Shown: positions 10,811-21,926, counted from the first letter of the stretch. The stretch is 64,000 nt of DNA from Hydrogenophilales bacterium (GCA_023258975.1 JAHFRD010000005.1:124001-188000); one strand, 5' to 3'. Numbers and translations: made by a program. Notes: generated by a model not told the origin, from the sequence alone.

Positions 10811-13800
10811 TCACACCACTCCGACCGCGCCGCGCAGCGTTTCCAGCGCGGCTTGAAAATCGTATTCCTCCGCCTGGCGTTGCAGCCGCGCCAGGGGTTC
10901 GGCGGGCAGGACTTGTGATAGATGCGGCTGGATTTCACGCAGGATGGACACGGCGCGCAGGTCATCGGCGGCGAGCAACGCCTCCAGTTGGGCGACCGCC
11001 GCGCGCGGGTCGACCGGCGCGGATGGTTCGCCGTCCAGGTTGGGCCGAACCGCCGTGGCCTCCTCGGGCATGGCCGCGAGCACGGCCGCCGCGAGCGCCT
11101 CCAGTTCCCGATTCAGCGCGGTGATCCGCGCGTCAAGGTCGGCGCCGCCGGGGCCATTCGCAGCGGCGTCACGAATCGCCGCTTCCAGCCCGGCGGCCAT
11201 ATCTTGCAGCCGCGTCGCGCCCAGGGTGGCGGCCGTGCCTTTGAGCGTATGCGCGATACGCCGGGCCGACACGTGATCGCCGGCCTCCCGCCGAGTCCGC
11301 AACAAGCTCATGTCATCGCTGTGGGATAGCGCGAACTTGCGCAGCAATCGAGCATAACTGGGCAGCTTGCCGCGCACGCCGCGCAGACCGGCGACCACAT
11401 CCAGCCCGTCGATGTCGGCCAGGGTGGCGCGTAGTTCGCCGTCCGGCGCGGGCTTGGCCACCGCGAACTCCGTAGCGGGAACCTGTCGCCGTTCCGGCAA
11501 CCATCGGGCGAGGGCGGTGAACAACGCTTCCGGCTCCACCGGCTTGGCCACCAGGTCGTTCATGCCGGCCTCCAGACACTGGCTCTGTTCCTCGACGAAG
11601 ACGCTGGCGGTCATCGCCAGAATCGGCGTGGTGGAATAGGCGGGCAGGCGGCGAATGGCGCTTGTGGCGGCCAGACCATCCATCACCGGCATCTGCACAT
11701 CCATCAGCACCAGTTCGTAATCGTGCGCACGCGCTTTCTCCACCGCCTCGCGCCCATCGCCCGCGAGGTCGGCGCGAATGCCGACCTCGCGCAGGAGATC
11801 GAGCGCGACTTCCTGGTTGATCGCGTTGTCTTCCACCAGCAGCACGCGGCGGCCGCGCAGGGCGGCGAGCAGGCCGCCGCTCGGCACCGCCGCCGACGGG
11901 ACATCGGCGGGTGTGGCGCCCGGGTTCTCGCCACGGCACACACGCAGGGTGAACCAGAACGTGCTGCCCTGGCCGGATAGGCTCTCGGCGCCCACCTGGC
12001 CGCCCATCAATTCTGCCAACCGGCGGTTGATCGCCAGGCCCAACCCGGTGCCGCCGTATTTGCGCGTGGTGGAACTGTCGGCCTGCTCGAAAGACTTGAA
12101 CAGGCGCGGCAAACGGTCGGCGGGGATGCCGATGCCGGTGTCCTCCACCTCGAAACGCAGCAGCAACCCCCGGTCGCTTTCTTCCAACAGGCGCGCGCGC
12201 AGGGTGATGCGGCCTTGCCGGGTGAACTTCTCCGCGTTGGAGAGATAGTTGAGCAGGATTTGGGAAAGACGCGTGGGATCGCCGCGCAGCACGCCGGGCA
12301 AGGCGGGGTCGATCTCGCGCGCCAGGACGACGCCCTTCTCGCGCAACCTCTCCTCCACCAGGCTGGATGCCCCGGCCAATACCCGTTCCAGGCTGAAATC
12401 GGTGTTCTCCAGCGTGAGCTTGCCGGCTTCGATCTTCGAGAAATCCAGGATGTCGTTGATGATGCCGAGCAGGTGTCTGGCCGCTTCCGCGACCTTGGCC
12501 AGACGCGCCTGCTGGTCGGCGTCGCGCACGTCGCGGCGCAGGAGATAGGTGAGGCCGACGATGGCGTTCATCGGCGTGCGGATTTCATGGCTCATGTTGG
12601 CCAGGAAGGCGCTTTTCGCCTGGTTCGCCGCCTCGGCCGCAGACGTCGCGCCGGCCAGTTCCTCGGTGCGCCGCGCCACCAGGTCTTCGAGATGATGGCG
12701 GTAGCGCGCCAGCTCGTCGTGATCGTGTTTTTCCCGGGTGATGTCCTGGAACGCGGTCACCACGCCCTGAATCCGCCCCTCGGCATCGACGATGGCCCGC
12801 GCGTTGAGGCTGACCGGGAATCCCTCGCCGTTCTTGCGGAAATACCATTGCTCGCCCGAGTACGGGAGCCCACCGCGCAGCGTGTTGAAAATGGGGCATT
12901 CCTCACGCGGATAGTCGCCGCCATCGGGATGGTGGTGGTGCGTGAGTTGGTGCATGTCTCGGCCCAGGGCTTCATCGCGCGCATAACCCAGATTGGCGAG
13001 GGCGGCGGCGTTGATGAAACTGATCCTGCCCGCGTGGTCGATGCCGATCACCCCCTCGCCCAGGCTTTCCAGGAGGGCATCACGCAAGGCCAGGCGCTCG
13101 GCTTCCGCCAGCGCCACGCGCAGGCGGCGATTGACCCGGCGCATGGCGATCAGGGCGAAACCCGCGATCAGCAGCGTGGTCAGCGCCGCCATCACCCAGT
13201 GCGAATAGCGCTCGACGAACATGGCGATGGTGAGTTGATGGTCCGGGTGGACACGCAGTTTCACCATGATGGCTTCGATCCGGCTGTAATCGCCGGCCGG
13301 CGCGAAGCTGAAGAACTTGCCCTGTCTGGCCGCCTCGCTGTTCGGCTCCAGTTCAAACAGCGCGCGCACCACTTGTTTGGTGAACCAGCCCGGCACCCCG
13401 CCGGCCGCCGAAAACGGCCACTCCGGGTAGAGGTCGGTGGAAAGCAGTTGCGGGAATTTCGGCGTCTCCGCCTGTTTCAACACCCGCACCTGGCCCGGTT
13501 TGAGCTTGCCTTCCTGGATCAGCGCCTCGATCACGCCGGTGCGCACGAAACCAGCGTCGGCTTGGCCGGCGAGCACGTCGAACACCACCTTGTCATGGGG
13601 CATGCCGGTGAAGCGCAGATCGCGGATGTCGCTCGTGACATCCACGCCGGCTTGCAGCAAGGCCCAGCGCTGCATCAGGTAGCCGCCCAGCGATTGTTGG
13701 CTGGGAGAAGCCAGGCGCTTGCCCTTGAGGTCCGCGAATGATCGCAGGTCGGAGCGATCCGCCCTGACCAGAATGACGCCGCCAAACTGGCTGGCCGGGA

Positions 13801-14191
13801 AGTCCCCCGCCATCGGCATCAGGGTCGCCTGCGCCGCCAGGCCGTAACGCGAGCGCAGCAGTACGTAGTGCTCGGGATTGGTCAGCACCAGATCCAGTTC
13901 ATGGCGCGCCACCGCCTGATCGAGATCCGGGTAGTACAAGGGCACGACGCGGAAGTGGTAGCCGGGGATGCGCCGGCTGAGATAGTCCGCGAGCGGCCCC
14001 CATTGCGCGGCGGTGTGTTCCAGGCCACGGAAGGACAGCACGCCCAGGCGCACCTCCTGAATCACGGGTTCACCGGCCCAGGCGGATGCGAGCATCAGGA
14101 GCGGCAGGCACAGCTTGAGCAATCCGGAACCTGCCCGGCGCGCCGCCATCGGGCCGGGAGCGATTCGCTTCAGCCAGGCCGGGATCGTCAA
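10811..14191 (-). CDS. Hybrid sensor kinase with built-in PhnD-like receptor domain
   Basis: 1126 residues. Order: signal/anchor helix (about 22-38), periplasmic PhnD-like domain (about 45-310, opening [18 protein letters not shown]), membrane helix (about 335-355, [19 protein letters not shown]), PAS (about 370-490), HisKA (H-box [12 protein letters not shown]), HATPase (GGTGLGLAI), REC (acceptor Asp in [13 protein letters not shown]), HPt ([12 protein letters not shown]) and a short tail ([11 protein letters not shown]). This is a complete phosphorelay in one chain, like BvgS-class sensors but with a PhnD fold. The stop of the upstream kinase overlaps its ATG. The output partner is probably the REC-HD-GYP protein of the same operon. 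Confidence 0.9.
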   Translation of the reverse strand: MTIPAWLKRIAPGPMAARRAGSGLLKLCLPLLMLASAWAGEPVIQEVRLGVLSFRGLEHTAAQWGPLADYLSRRIPGYHFRVVPLYYPDLDQAVARHELDLVLTNPEHYVLLRSRYGLAAQATLMPMAGDFPASQFGGVILVRADRSDLRSFADLKGKRLASPSQQSLGGYLMQRWALLQAGVDVTSDIRDLRFTGMPHDKVVFDVLAGQADAGFVRTGVIEALIQEGKLKPGQVRVLKQAETPKFPQLLSTDLYPEWPFSAAGGVPGWFTKQVVRALFELEPNSEAARQGKFFSFAPAGDYSRIEAIMVKLRVHPDHQLTIAMFVERYSHWVMAALTTLLIAGFALIAMRRVNRRLRVALAEAERLALRDALLESLGEGVIGIDHAGRISFINAAALANLGYARDEALGRDMHQLTHHHHPDGGDYPREECPIFNTLRGGLPYSGEQWYFRKNGEGFPVSLNARAIVDAEGRIQGVVTAFQDITREKHDHDELARYRHHLEDLVARRTEELAGATSAAEAANQAKSAFLANMSHEIRTPMNAIVGLTYLLRRDVRDADQQARLAKVAEAARHLLGIINDILDFSKIEAGKLTLENTDFSLERVLAGASSLVEERLREKGVVLAREIDPALPGVLRGDPTRLSQILLNYLSNAEKFTRQGRITLRARLLEESDRGLLLRFEVEDTGIGIPADRLPRLFKSFEQADSSTTRKYGGTGLGLAINRRLAELMGGQVGAESLSGQGSTFWFTLRVCRGENPGATPADVPSAAVPSGGLLAALRGRRVLLVEDNAINQEVALDLLREVGIRADLAGDGREAVEKARAHDYELVLMDVQMPVMDGLAATSAIRRLPAYSTTPILAMTASVFVEEQSQCLEAGMNDLVAKPVEPEALFTALARWLPERRQVPATEFAVAKPAPDGELRATLADIDGLDVVAGLRGVRGKLPSYARLLRKFALSHSDDMSLLRTRREAGDHVSARRIAHTLKGTAATLGATRLQDMAAGLEAAIRDAAANGPGGADLDARITALNRELEALAAAVLAAMPEEATAVRPNLDGEPSAPVDPRAAVAQLEALLAADDLRAVSILREIQPHLSQVLPAEPLARLQRQAEEYDFQAALETLRGAVGVV

Positions 14192-16467
14192 GTCGTGTCT
14201 CCCGCCGCGCGGCGCGCCGCACGCAGGGTTTCCAGGGCGGCCTGGAAGTCATAGGCATCCACCTGGCGGGTCAGGCGCGCAAGCGTATGCGCCGCCAGGA
14301 CGGGAACCAGGTTGGGCAGGGCCGCGCGCATCGCGTCGCCGGCGCCCATGTCATCCTCGCGCAGCAACTGTTCCAGTCGGCCGATGGCCACGTCGGCGGC
14401 GGCAGCCGGGTTGGCCCGGTTGTCCAGCCCGGCGGGACACGGGATGGCCACATGCGTGCCGCCGGAGGGCGACGCCGCCACGGCCGGCCTGGCGACCACC
14501 TCCCGCGCCGCCCCCGGCGTGAGCGGAATGGCGAACCAGAACCGGCTACCCTCGCCGGGATGGCTTTCCACGCCGATATCGCCCTCCCCCCCCATCAACA
14601 GGATCAGTCGCTTGCTGATCGCCAGGCCGAGGCCGGTGCCGCCGTATTTCCGGGTGGTCGAGGTATCGGCCTGCTCGAAGGCCTGGAACAGGCGCGCGAT
14701 CTGCTCTTCGCGCATGCCGATGCCGCTATCGCGGACTTCGAAACGCACGCTCAGACGGTCGCCGTCACGCCCGGCGAGCACGACGGCAATGCGGACGCCG
14801 CCCCGCTCGGTGAATTTGACCGCGTTGCCGGCAATATTGAGCAGAACCTGACCCAGGCGCATGGCGTCCCCGCGCAGGACACGCGGCAGCGCCGGGTCGA
14901 TCTCGCGGCTGAGGTCGAGCCCTTTGGCGATGGCCTGGTCGCGAACCAGATCCAGGGTATGGCCGATGAGCTGGTCGAGCTGGAAATCGACGGTTTCCAG
15001 CTCCAGCTTGCCGGCCTCGATCCTGGAGATGTCGAGGATGTCGTTGATGATCCCGAGCAGATGGCGCGCCGCCTCGGCCACCTTGTCCAGTTGCTCGATC
15101 TGCTTGGGCAGGGTCGCGGAGCCGCGCAGCAGGTGGGTCAGGCCGATGATGGCGTTCATCGGCGTGCGGATTTCGTGGCTCACGTTGGCCAGGAAGCTGG
15201 ACTTGGCGTGGCTGGCTTGTTCCGCCCGCTCGCGCGCCGCCACCAGTTCGGCGGTGCGTTGCGCCACCAGTGCTTCCAGGTGTTCCCGATGCAACTCCAG
15301 CTCCCGCTGGATCGCCTTGCGCTCGCTGATGTCCTGGAAAGTGCCGGCGAGATAGGCGCCCTCCTCGTCCTCGACGCGGCCGATGCAGCGCAATTCCGCC
15401 CAGAAACGGCGCCCGGAGCGGGCGATCACCTCCGATTCCAGCGTGAAGGACTGTCCGGTCGTCCACGCGGCGCGCAGGGCGGCAACGATGTCCGGCAGGT
15501 ATTCCGGGGCGTAATAGGTCAGCCCTTCGTCCAGTCCGGGCCGCTCGCCGGGCGGATGTTCCACCAGGCGATAGATCTCTTCCGTCCAGACCATCATGCC
15601 GGTATCCGGATTGGTCTTCCAGCCGCCGACGCGAGCAATCCGCTGGCTTTCCCGCAGGAACAGGGTCGATTCCGCCAACGCCCGCTCGCCCACGCGCCGC
15701 TCGGTGACATCCTCGCCGGCGCTCAGAGTGCCGCTGATGTGGCCTTCGGCATCGCGGATGACGCTGTTGTGCCAGGCGATCAGGCGTTGCCCGCCGGCGC
15801 GGGTGAGCACGGTGTTTTCAAAATATTCCGCCTGCTCGATATGGCCGGCGATGATGTCCCGGAACACCGCGTGAACCCGGGCCTGTCCTCGCGCTTGCGG
15901 CAGGAAGCGGGCAAACCAGTCCTCCCCGAGCAGTTCCTCGGCCGCGTAACCGAGCAGTTCGCAGCCCTTGCGGTTGATCAGCGTGATGCGGCCGTCATGG
16001 TCGAGGGCGACGATGATCGCCTCGATGGTGTCCAGATAGGACTGGCCCCGGTCGCGCTCCATGCGCAAGGAGATTTCGGCCTGCTTGCCACGGGAAATAT
16101 CCATCTTCGTGCCGAGTGTGCGCAGCGGGTGGCCCGCCGTGTCACGCTCCACCACATGAGCGCGCGCCAGCAGCCAGAGCCAGGCGCCATCCGCCTTGGC
16201 GAAGCGGTACTCGATGGCGAAGGGGGCATTCTCCGCGACCGATCTTCGCACCGCCTCCACGATGCCGGGACGGTCGTCGGGATGGACGCGGGCAAGCCAA
16301 TCGGCCAGGCGGGAGCCGCCGGGAGCGGGAAAATCCCCCCCCACCAGGGTGCGCAGGGCGGGACTCCAGATCAGCCGGTCGACACGATGATCGTATTCCC
16401 AAAGGCCAAGGCCGACGTCATCCAGGAGTTGGCGCAACTCGCTGTCGGGCGGGCACGGTGAACTCAT
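14188..16467 (-). CDS. Multi-PAS sensor histidine kinase
   Basis: 759 residues from ATG 16467, chosen because an AGGGGAGGG ribosome binding site lies just before it; the frame is open further upstream. Three PAS domains (about 12-120, 130-250, 265-385), HisKA (about 405-470, H-box [12 protein letters not shown]) and HATPase (about 515-640, GGTGLGLAI). No membrane helix is evident, so it is probably cytoplasmic. There is no receiver or HPt domain, yet it ends with the same 60-residue tail as the hybrid kinase downstream. It sits 61 bp after the HD-GYP gene and overlaps the hybrid kinase by 4 bp. Confidence 0.88.
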   Translation of the reverse strand: MSSPCPPDSELRQLLDDVGLGLWEYDHRVDRLIWSPALRTLVGGDFPAPGGSRLADWLARVHPDDRPGIVEAVRRSVAENAPFAIEYRFAKADGAWLWLLARAHVVERDTAGHPLRTLGTKMDISRGKQAEISLRMERDRGQSYLDTIEAIIVALDHDGRITLINRKGCELLGYAAEELLGEDWFARFLPQARGQARVHAVFRDIIAGHIEQAEYFENTVLTRAGGQRLIAWHNSVIRDAEGHISGTLSAGEDVTERRVGERALAESTLFLRESQRIARVGGWKTNPDTGMMVWTEEIYRLVEHPPGERPGLDEGLTYYAPEYLPDIVAALRAAWTTGQSFTLESEVIARSGRRFWAELRCIGRVEDEEGAYLAGTFQDISERKAIQRELELHREHLEALVAQRTAELVAARERAEQASHAKSSFLANVSHEIRTPMNAIIGLTHLLRGSATLPKQIEQLDKVAEAARHLLGIINDILDISRIEAGKLELETVDFQLDQLIGHTLDLVRDQAIAKGLDLSREIDPALPRVLRGDAMRLGQVLLNIAGNAVKFTERGGVRIAVVLAGRDGDRLSVRFEVRDSGIGMREEQIARLFQAFEQADTSTTRKYGGTGLGLAISKRLILLMGGEGDIGVESHPGEGSRFWFAIPLTPGAAREVVARPAVAASPSGGTHVAIPCPAGLDNRANPAAAADVAIGRLEQLLREDDMGAGDAMRAALPNLVPVLAAHTLARLTRQVDAYDFQAALETLRAARRAAGDTT

Positions 16468-16528
16468 GCCCTCCCCTGGCGAAAGATCGCGATGAGGCCG
16501 CTGGAACATCGTCAACGTATTCGCGACA

Positions 16529-17758
16529 CTAGGCCAGGCCGCGCGCGCGCATTCCGGCAAGTTTGAGGCCCAGCGACTCGTCGTTGTCGGCGTAGCGCTC
16601 CAGGATTTCCCGGAAAGCGTCCTGGTTGGCGAGGAATGCCTCGACCACATCCGGATCGAAATGCTTGCCGCCGGCATCCGTGATGAGTTGCACCGCGACC
16701 TCGAAGGGCATCGGCTCCTTGTAGACGCGGCGGCTGGCGACCGCGTCGAAGACATCCGCCAGCGCCATCAATCGCGCGGGAATGGGAATGGCATCGCCGG
16801 CCAGACCATCCGGGTAGCCGCCGCCATCCCACTTTTCGTGGTGCCACATGGCGATTTCCCTGGCCACCGCGAGAAACGCCAGGGGCGCGCTTTCAAACTC
16901 GCGCGCCGAGGCGTCGAGCGCCTTGCCGCCATCACGGCCGTGGTTCCGCAGTATCTGAAAGTCCTCGTCGTCGAGTTCACCGCGCATGGCCAGGTCGATG
17001 GCATTGCCGCCGATGACGCTGTGGGTTTTCATGATCTCGAACTCTTCGGCGGTAAGCCGCCCCGGCTTCAGCAGGATGCTGTCCGGGATGCCGACCTTGC
17101 CGATGTCATGCAGCGGCGCGGCCTTGGCCACCATTTGCGCCAGGGTGTCGCTGAAATAGGGGGCAAAACGCGGGTGTGGGCGCAGATGCGCGATCAGCAC
17201 CTCGACATACGCCTGAGTGCGGCGGATGTGCTGTCCGGTTTCCATGTCGCGCGCCTCGGCCAGGCTGGCCAGCGCCCGGATGCTGACGTCCTGCATCAAC
17301 TGGTTGTCGCGCATGCGCCGGGCGATTTCACCTTCCAGCCAGGCGTTCTGGCCTTTCAACCAGTCGCGCGCCTGCTTCAACTCCATATGGGCATTGACCC
17401 GCGCCAGGACGATGGCGGGCCGGATCGGCTTGGCGATGTAGTCAACCGCGCCCAGCGCCAGGCCACGCTCTTCATCCTCGTCGGCATCCATCGCGGTGAC
17501 GAAAATGACCGGAATGTCGCGGGTGCCGGGGTTGGAGCGCAGCTCGTTGATGACGGCGTAGCCATCCATCTCCGGCATCATCACATCAAGCAGAATCAGA
17601 TCCGGGCGCGGCTTGCTCGCCGCCACCTGCAACGCGCGCCTGCCGGAATTGGCCACCCGCACGCGATACCTGGATTGCAGCAACTCCCCCAGGACGGTGA
17701 GATTTTCCGGCGTGTCGTCCACGACCAGCACCGTGGACTTGCTCGTTTCTTGCGGCAT
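16529..17758 (-). CDS. Response regulator with HD-GYP domain (c-di-GMP phosphodiesterase)
   Basis: 409 residues: receiver domain (about 8-125, acceptor Asp58 in LILLDVMMPEMDG), then HD-GYP (about 155-375). The metal and signature residues are present: HDIGKVGIPD, the following THSVIGGNAI, HHEKWDGGGYPDGL and DVFDAV. Such proteins hydrolyse cyclic di-GMP to pGpG or GMP. It is first in a minus-strand operon with two sensor kinases, so it is the likely output of that arm. Confidence 0.9.
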   Translation of the reverse strand: MPQETSKSTVLVVDDTPENLTVLGELLQSRYRVRVANSGRRALQVAASKPRPDLILLDVMMPEMDGYAVINELRSNPGTRDIPVIFVTAMDADEDEERGLALGAVDYIAKPIRPAIVLARVNAHMELKQARDWLKGQNAWLEGEIARRMRDNQLMQDVSIRALASLAEARDMETGQHIRRTQAYVEVLIAHLRPHPRFAPYFSDTLAQMVAKAAPLHDIGKVGIPDSILLKPGRLTAEEFEIMKTHSVIGGNAIDLAMRGELDDEDFQILRNHGRDGGKALDASAREFESAPLAFLAVAREIAMWHHEKWDGGGYPDGLAGDAIPIPARLMALADVFDAVASRRVYKEPMPFEVAVQLITDAGGKHFDPDVVEAFLANQDAFREILERYADNDESLGLKLAGMRARGLA

Positions 17759-17896
17759 TCAGTGGCTCGACAGGGACCGTTCGGGTTGGCGCATGTCGGG
17801 CATATCGGCGTGGTGGGAAAAATCTTGAACGGAAATCCCGGTCGGCTCGCCCGCCGTGACGGCTGGACGTCCCGCGTTTCACGTTTGCCGTTTCAC

Positions 17897-18211
17897 TCAG
17901 GCGCCGGTGATTCCGCTGGTGACCGGATGGGTGACGTAGATCAGGCGCAGGCCGGCGGCCGCCACCCTTTCGATCAGGGCCGCGACTTGGTCGGCCGCCG
18001 CGAAGAATTCGACGGTTTCCGGCAATTTCCCGGCCAGTTCAAAGAAGTGATCTTCATGCACACCATGCCGGCCATAGCCGGCCGCCGCCCGGAATACCGT
18101 GCCGCCTTGGATGTCCAGTGAGCGCGCCGCCTCGAACAGCCATTCATGGATGGGCTGGTGCCCGCGTTTCATGCCTTCCTGGACGAAAAAACGAACGCAG
18201 ACGACTTGCAT
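17897..18211 (-). CDS. DUF190 PII-like small protein
   Basis: 104 residues from ATG 18211 with GGGG ribosome binding sequence. MQVVCVRFFVQEG, GGTVFRAAAGYG and the C-terminal LRLIYVTHPVTSG are typical of DUF190, a PII-like trimeric fold. These genes are commonly found directly beside crcB, as here (ATG 3 bp after the crcB stop). A ligand-sensing or channel-regulating role in fluoride resistance is inferred from that linkage, not shown. Confidence 0.85.
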   Translation of the reverse strand: MQVVCVRFFVQEGMKRGHQPIHEWLFEAARSLDIQGGTVFRAAAGYGRHGVHEDHFFELAGKLPETVEFFAAADQVAALIERVAAAGLRLIYVTHPVTSGITGA

Positions 18212-18213
18212 GG

Positions 18214-18591
18214 CTACCCCTTGATCTGGCTGTAGGTCCACACGCCCAGCGCGGTGCAGGCCAAGGAGCCGAACAGATGCGCGGACGCCGCGCCCAGCGC
18301 CCAGGCCAGTTGCCCCCGGCTGATGAGGGTGAAGACTTCGGCGGAAAAAGTGGAAAAGGTGGTGAGGCCACCAAGGAACCCGGTGATGGCGAACAGCCGC
18401 CATTCCGGCGGCAATCCGGGATGCTGCGCAAAGAGGGCGATCGCCACGCCGATCAGATAGCCCCCCAGCAGATTCGCCGCCAGGGTGCCGTAAGGCAGCG
18501 TCGGAAACAGCGGGTTCAGCCACAACCCCAGCCCCCAGCGCAGCCAGGCGCCCAGCGTGGCGCCGAGTCCGATGGCGAGGAAGGAGGTCAT
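18214..18591 (-). CDS. crcB: CrcB/Fluc fluoride channel
   Basis: 125 residues with four hydrophobic helices and the family motifs [23 protein letters not shown] and [15 protein letters not shown]. CrcB proteins form dual-topology dimers that export fluoride. Length matches the family. A fluoride riboswitch was looked for in the 61-bp upstream gap and not seen; a hairpin lies there instead. The DUF190 gene follows directly. Confidence 0.92.
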   Translation of the reverse strand: MTSFLAIGLGATLGAWLRWGLGLWLNPLFPTLPYGTLAANLLGGYLIGVAIALFAQHPGLPPEWRLFAITGFLGGLTTFSTFSAEVFTLISRGQLAWALGAASAHLFGSLACTALGVWTYSQIKG

Positions 18592-18608
18592 GGGGTAGCG
18601 ATGGGCTG

Positions 18609-18644
18609 GTGGCGAGTAGCGATTTGCGACTCGCTGCTCGCCAC
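18609..18644. repeat. 14-bp inverted repeat upstream of crcB
   Basis: GTGGCGAGTAGCGA (18609-18622) and TCGCTGCTCGCCAC (18631-18644) pair with one mismatch around an 8-nt loop. It fills most of the gap between the end of glgP and the crcB start. It may end glgP transcription or act in the crcB leader; there is no T-run. Confidence 0.55.
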
Positions 18645-18652
18645 TCGCCGCC

Positions 18653-21205
18653 TCACAGCCACACCATCAACCCCATCTCGAAGGGATGGGTGAGGAGGTT
18701 GTGTATCGGGTAGACGCGCACCCGGTACAGCAGGCGGCCGCACAGTTCCGGGGTGAGTTCCAGTTTGTAGACGCATTCCTGGCCGACCCAGCCGTCCGGG
18801 TTCAGCGGGATGGCTTCCAGGTCTTTGTCCTGGCCGTTCTTGGAGGCGCGGCCCACCAGCACTTCCACCCGAACATCGTCCGGGGCAAGGCCGTTGAGCA
18901 TGGCCGCGACCTCGATATCCATGCTCTCGCCGAAGCTGATGCGCTTCTTCGGGTCGTCCAGGCGACGCAGGGAGACCCCATTCCAGGCGAAACGCACCTT
19001 GGCCTTCCAGGCCGCGACCCCCTGGGCGGCGGCAAACCCGCCTTCGGCGTAGCGGCGCCATTGGCGGCTGGCGGGCGCGTAGAACTTGTTGGCGTACTGC
19101 AACACCATGCGGGTGGAGTTGAAGGCGGGCAACAGGGTGGCGATCGAACTCTTGGCCATCGCCACCCATTCACCCGAGAAGCCCAGTTCCTGGCGCCGGT
19201 AGTACAGGGGAATGACCTGATCCTGCAATAGCTCGTAGAGGGTCTGGCTATCCTCGCGGTTGCGCCGGGCGTCGTCGTAATACTCGGGCGCAGGCTTGAT
19301 CGCCCAGCCGTTGCCGGGTTCGTAGCCCTCGTCCCACCAACCGTCGGTGACCGAGAGGTTGAGCACGCCGTTCATGGCCGCTTTCATGCCGGAGGTGCCG
19401 GAGGCTTCCAGCGGGTAGATCGGGTTGTTCAGCCAGACGTCGCAGCCGGCGACCAGACGCCGCGCGAAACCGAGGTCATAGCCTTCCACCATCAGGAATT
19501 TGCCTTCAAATTCCGGCCAGCGGGAAATCTCGTGGATGCGGCGGATCAACTCCTGGCCGGGCTTGTCGGCCGGGTGCGCCTTGCCGGCGAAGATGAACAA
19601 CACCGGGCGGCTTTCATCGTTGATGATCTGGCGCAGCCAGTCCATGTTCTCGAAGATCAGGGTGGCGCGCTTGTAGGTGGCGAAGCGGCGCGCGAAGCCG
19701 ATGGTCAGCACGTTGGGATCGAGCGGGTTGGCGAACTTGAGCATGCGCTCCAGGTGCGCCTCGGAACCGTGGTTGCGCAGATGTTGCTGGGTGATGCGGT
19801 AGCGCACCGAGTGCAGCATCTGCGCCTTGAGGCCCTGATGCACCGACCAGAAGTGGTGATCGGGAATGGATTTCACCCTCTGCCAGTAAGTCGGCTCGCA
19901 CATGCGGCGGCGCCATTCATAACCGAGTTTGTTGTCGAACAGATCCTGCCATTCCTGGGCCAGGAAGGATGCCACGTGCACGCCGTTGGTGATGTAGTCC
20001 ATCGGCGATTCATCCTCGGAAACGTGCGGCCACGTATCCGCCAGGATGTGCGAGGAAACCGTGCCGTGGATGCGCGAGACACCGTTATGGTGGCGCGAGC
20101 CATTCAGCGCCAGGCGCGTCATGTTGAATTCCTGGCCATGCCCGGCGCCGCCCAGGCGCATGAATTCTTCCCGCGAGACGCCGAGGTCGGAGCAGCAATG
20201 GCTGAAATAGTCCCAGATCATGTCTTCGGGGAAATGATCGTGGCCGGCCGGCACCGGGGTGTGGGTGGTGAATACCGTGGAGGCGGCCACCGCCTCCAGC
20301 GCGGCATGGAAGGACAATTCGGACTTCACCTTGCGGCGGATGCGCTCCAGAACCAGGAAGGCGGCATGGCCTTCGTTGATGTGATAGGCGGTGGGCTTGA
20401 CATCGAGCGCGGCCAGGGCGCGCATGCCGCCGATGCCGAGAACGATTTCCTGCTGGATGCGGGTGTGCTTGTCCCCCCCATAGAGCTGGTGCGTGATGTA
20501 ACGATCCTGCGGGCTGTTGGCCGGCAGGTTGGTGTCCAGCAGATAGAGGCGGACATGGCCCACCTGCGCTTCCCACACCTTCACTTCCAGGGTGCGGCCG
20601 GGCAATTCGATCTGGATGTGGATCTCGACCCCGTCCTCGCCCAGCGCCGGGCGAATCGGCAGATCGTCGAACTCGGAATCGGTGTAATTGGCGATCTGGT
20701 TGCCGTCGTTGTCGATGCGCTGGTGGAAATAGCCCTGGCGATACAGCAGGCCCACCGCCACGAAGGGCAGACGCAGATCGGAAGCGGCCTTGCAATGGTC
20801 GCCGGCGAGGATGCCGAGGCCGCCGGAATACACCGGAAAGCTTTCATGGAAGCCGAATTCCGCGCAGAAATAGGCGATCAGGTCGCCCGGCTTCAGATCC
20901 AGGGACAAATCGCGCTTGAGCGGCTCGCTCATGTAGGTGTCGAACGAGGACAGCACGCGGTTGTAGCTGCCCAGGAAAATATGATCCTCCGCCGCCTCGG
21001 TCAGGCGTTCCTCATCCACTCGCTTGAGAAAGGCCTTCGGGTTGTGGCCGACGGCATCCCAGAGACCGGGATGCAGGCGCGCGAACAGGGTGCGGGTGGG
21101 TCGATCCCAGGCATACCAGAGGTTGTCCGCCAACTCGGACAAGCGCGCCAGGCGGCGCGGCAGACGGGGGTTTACTTCAACGACGAAGGGAGTTCCGGGT
21201 TTCAT
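18653..21205 (-). CDS. glgP: Glycogen/alpha-glucan phosphorylase
   Basis: 850 residues from ATG 21205, preferred because GGAG lies 7 nt upstream; an ATG at 21229 lacks one. It releases glucose 1-phosphate from glycogen or maltodextrin. The N-terminal [14 protein letters not shown] block and overall length match the bacterial-archaeal alpha-glucan phosphorylase branch rather than E. coli GlgP. The region before the pyridoxal phosphate lysine reads [13 protein letters not shown], followed by [11 protein letters not shown]. Phosphoglucomutase, the next enzyme, is encoded at 41166-42794. Confidence 0.92.
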   Translation of the reverse strand: MKPGTPFVVEVNPRLPRRLARLSELADNLWYAWDRPTRTLFARLHPGLWDAVGHNPKAFLKRVDEERLTEAAEDHIFLGSYNRVLSSFDTYMSEPLKRDLSLDLKPGDLIAYFCAEFGFHESFPVYSGGLGILAGDHCKAASDLRLPFVAVGLLYRQGYFHQRIDNDGNQIANYTDSEFDDLPIRPALGEDGVEIHIQIELPGRTLEVKVWEAQVGHVRLYLLDTNLPANSPQDRYITHQLYGGDKHTRIQQEIVLGIGGMRALAALDVKPTAYHINEGHAAFLVLERIRRKVKSELSFHAALEAVAASTVFTTHTPVPAGHDHFPEDMIWDYFSHCCSDLGVSREEFMRLGGAGHGQEFNMTRLALNGSRHHNGVSRIHGTVSSHILADTWPHVSEDESPMDYITNGVHVASFLAQEWQDLFDNKLGYEWRRRMCEPTYWQRVKSIPDHHFWSVHQGLKAQMLHSVRYRITQQHLRNHGSEAHLERMLKFANPLDPNVLTIGFARRFATYKRATLIFENMDWLRQIINDESRPVLFIFAGKAHPADKPGQELIRRIHEISRWPEFEGKFLMVEGYDLGFARRLVAGCDVWLNNPIYPLEASGTSGMKAAMNGVLNLSVTDGWWDEGYEPGNGWAIKPAPEYYDDARRNREDSQTLYELLQDQVIPLYYRRQELGFSGEWVAMAKSSIATLLPAFNSTRMVLQYANKFYAPASRQWRRYAEGGFAAAQGVAAWKAKVRFAWNGVSLRRLDDPKKRISFGESMDIEVAAMLNGLAPDDVRVEVLVGRASKNGQDKDLEAIPLNPDGWVGQECVYKLELTPELCGRLLYRVRVYPIHNLLTHPFEMGLMVWL

Positions 21206-21236
21206 GAATGCTCCGTTAACGTGAAACATCAGCGGA

Positions 21237-21296
21237 TACGTGGGAGCGAGCTTGCTCGCGAGCGACCGTTGCCATCGCGGGCAAGCCCGCTACTAC
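21237..21296. repeat. REP palindrome, GGGCTTGCCCGC type (diverged copy)
   Basis: One arm reads GGGAGCGAGCTTGCTCGCGA, the other ATCGCGGGCAAGCCCGCTAC. It lies between glgP and orn. The arm nearest orn contains the orn stop codon (21293-21295), so the element has landed on the end of that gene. Cleaner copies are at 32251 and 47962. Confidence 0.75.
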
Positions 21297-21850
21297 GGGG
21301 CCATCCGGATGAAGTTCTCGCGGTAATACTTCAGCTCTTCGATGGATTCCCGGATGTCGGCCAGCGCGGTATGGCTGTTGGCCTTCTTGAAGCCGTCCTT
21401 GAGTTCCGGGCGCCAGCGCGCGGCCAGTTCCTTCAGGGTGGAGACATCCAGGTTGCGGTAGTGGAAATAGGCTTCCAGCTTCGGCATGTGGCGGGCCAGG
21501 AAGCGGCGATCCTGGCAGATGGAGTTGCCGCTCATGGGTGATTTGCGTTCACCCACGTGTTTTTTCATGAATTCGAGCATTTGCGCTTCCACTTCCGCGT
21601 CGCCGAGCGTGGAAGCCTTCACCTTGTCGATCAGCCCGGACTTGCCGTGGGTGCCCTTGTTCCAGCTGTCCATCGCGTCCAGCACGGCGTCGCTCTGATG
21701 CACCACCAGCACCGGGCCTTCTTCCACCAGATTGAGATCCTTGTCGGTGACGATCAACGCCACTTCCAGGATGCTGTCGGTGTCGGGTTCGAGCCCGGAC
21801 ATTTCCATGTCGATCCAGACCAGATGGGTATCGTTCTGAGCCACGCGCAT
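21293..21850 (-). CDS. orn: Oligoribonuclease
   Basis: 185 residues starting at ATG 21850 after a strong AAAGGAG site. The DEDD exonuclease motifs are visible: [11 protein letters not shown] near the start, [10 protein letters not shown] in the middle and [16 protein letters not shown] near the end. Orn degrades 2-5 nt RNA fragments, and in c-di-GMP signalling it clears pGpG, the product of EAL enzymes; three EAL or HD-GYP proteins are encoded in this window. It diverges from the Ste24-type protease gene. Its stop lies in a REP element. Confidence 0.95.
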   Translation of the reverse strand: MRVAQNDTHLVWIDMEMSGLEPDTDSILEVALIVTDKDLNLVEEGPVLVVHQSDAVLDAMDSWNKGTHGKSGLIDKVKASTLGDAEVEAQMLEFMKKHVGERKSPMSGNSICQDRRFLARHMPKLEAYFHYRNLDVSTLKELAARWRPELKDGFKKANSHTALADIRESIEELKYYRENFIRMAP

Positions 21851-21926
21851 TGCTCCTTTGGCAGCCTCTGAGGAAGGGGTGGGCATTGTGGCACAATCGC
21901 CCATCCCCTGTAGAACCACGCGCCTC

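Noticed and set aside
14287-16461. 724-residue plus-strand frame antisense to the PAS kinase
   Set aside because: The kinase on the minus strand has clear domains; the antisense frame has no motifs and reflects high GC third positions.
18592-18652. Fluoride riboswitch upstream of crcB
   Set aside because: The conserved core and pseudoknot bases could not be found; only a simple hairpin is present.
21885-21897. ATTGTGGCACAAT dyad between orn and the Ste24 gene
   Set aside because: Short, and the CACAAT half may just be a -10 box; not strong enough to call an operator.
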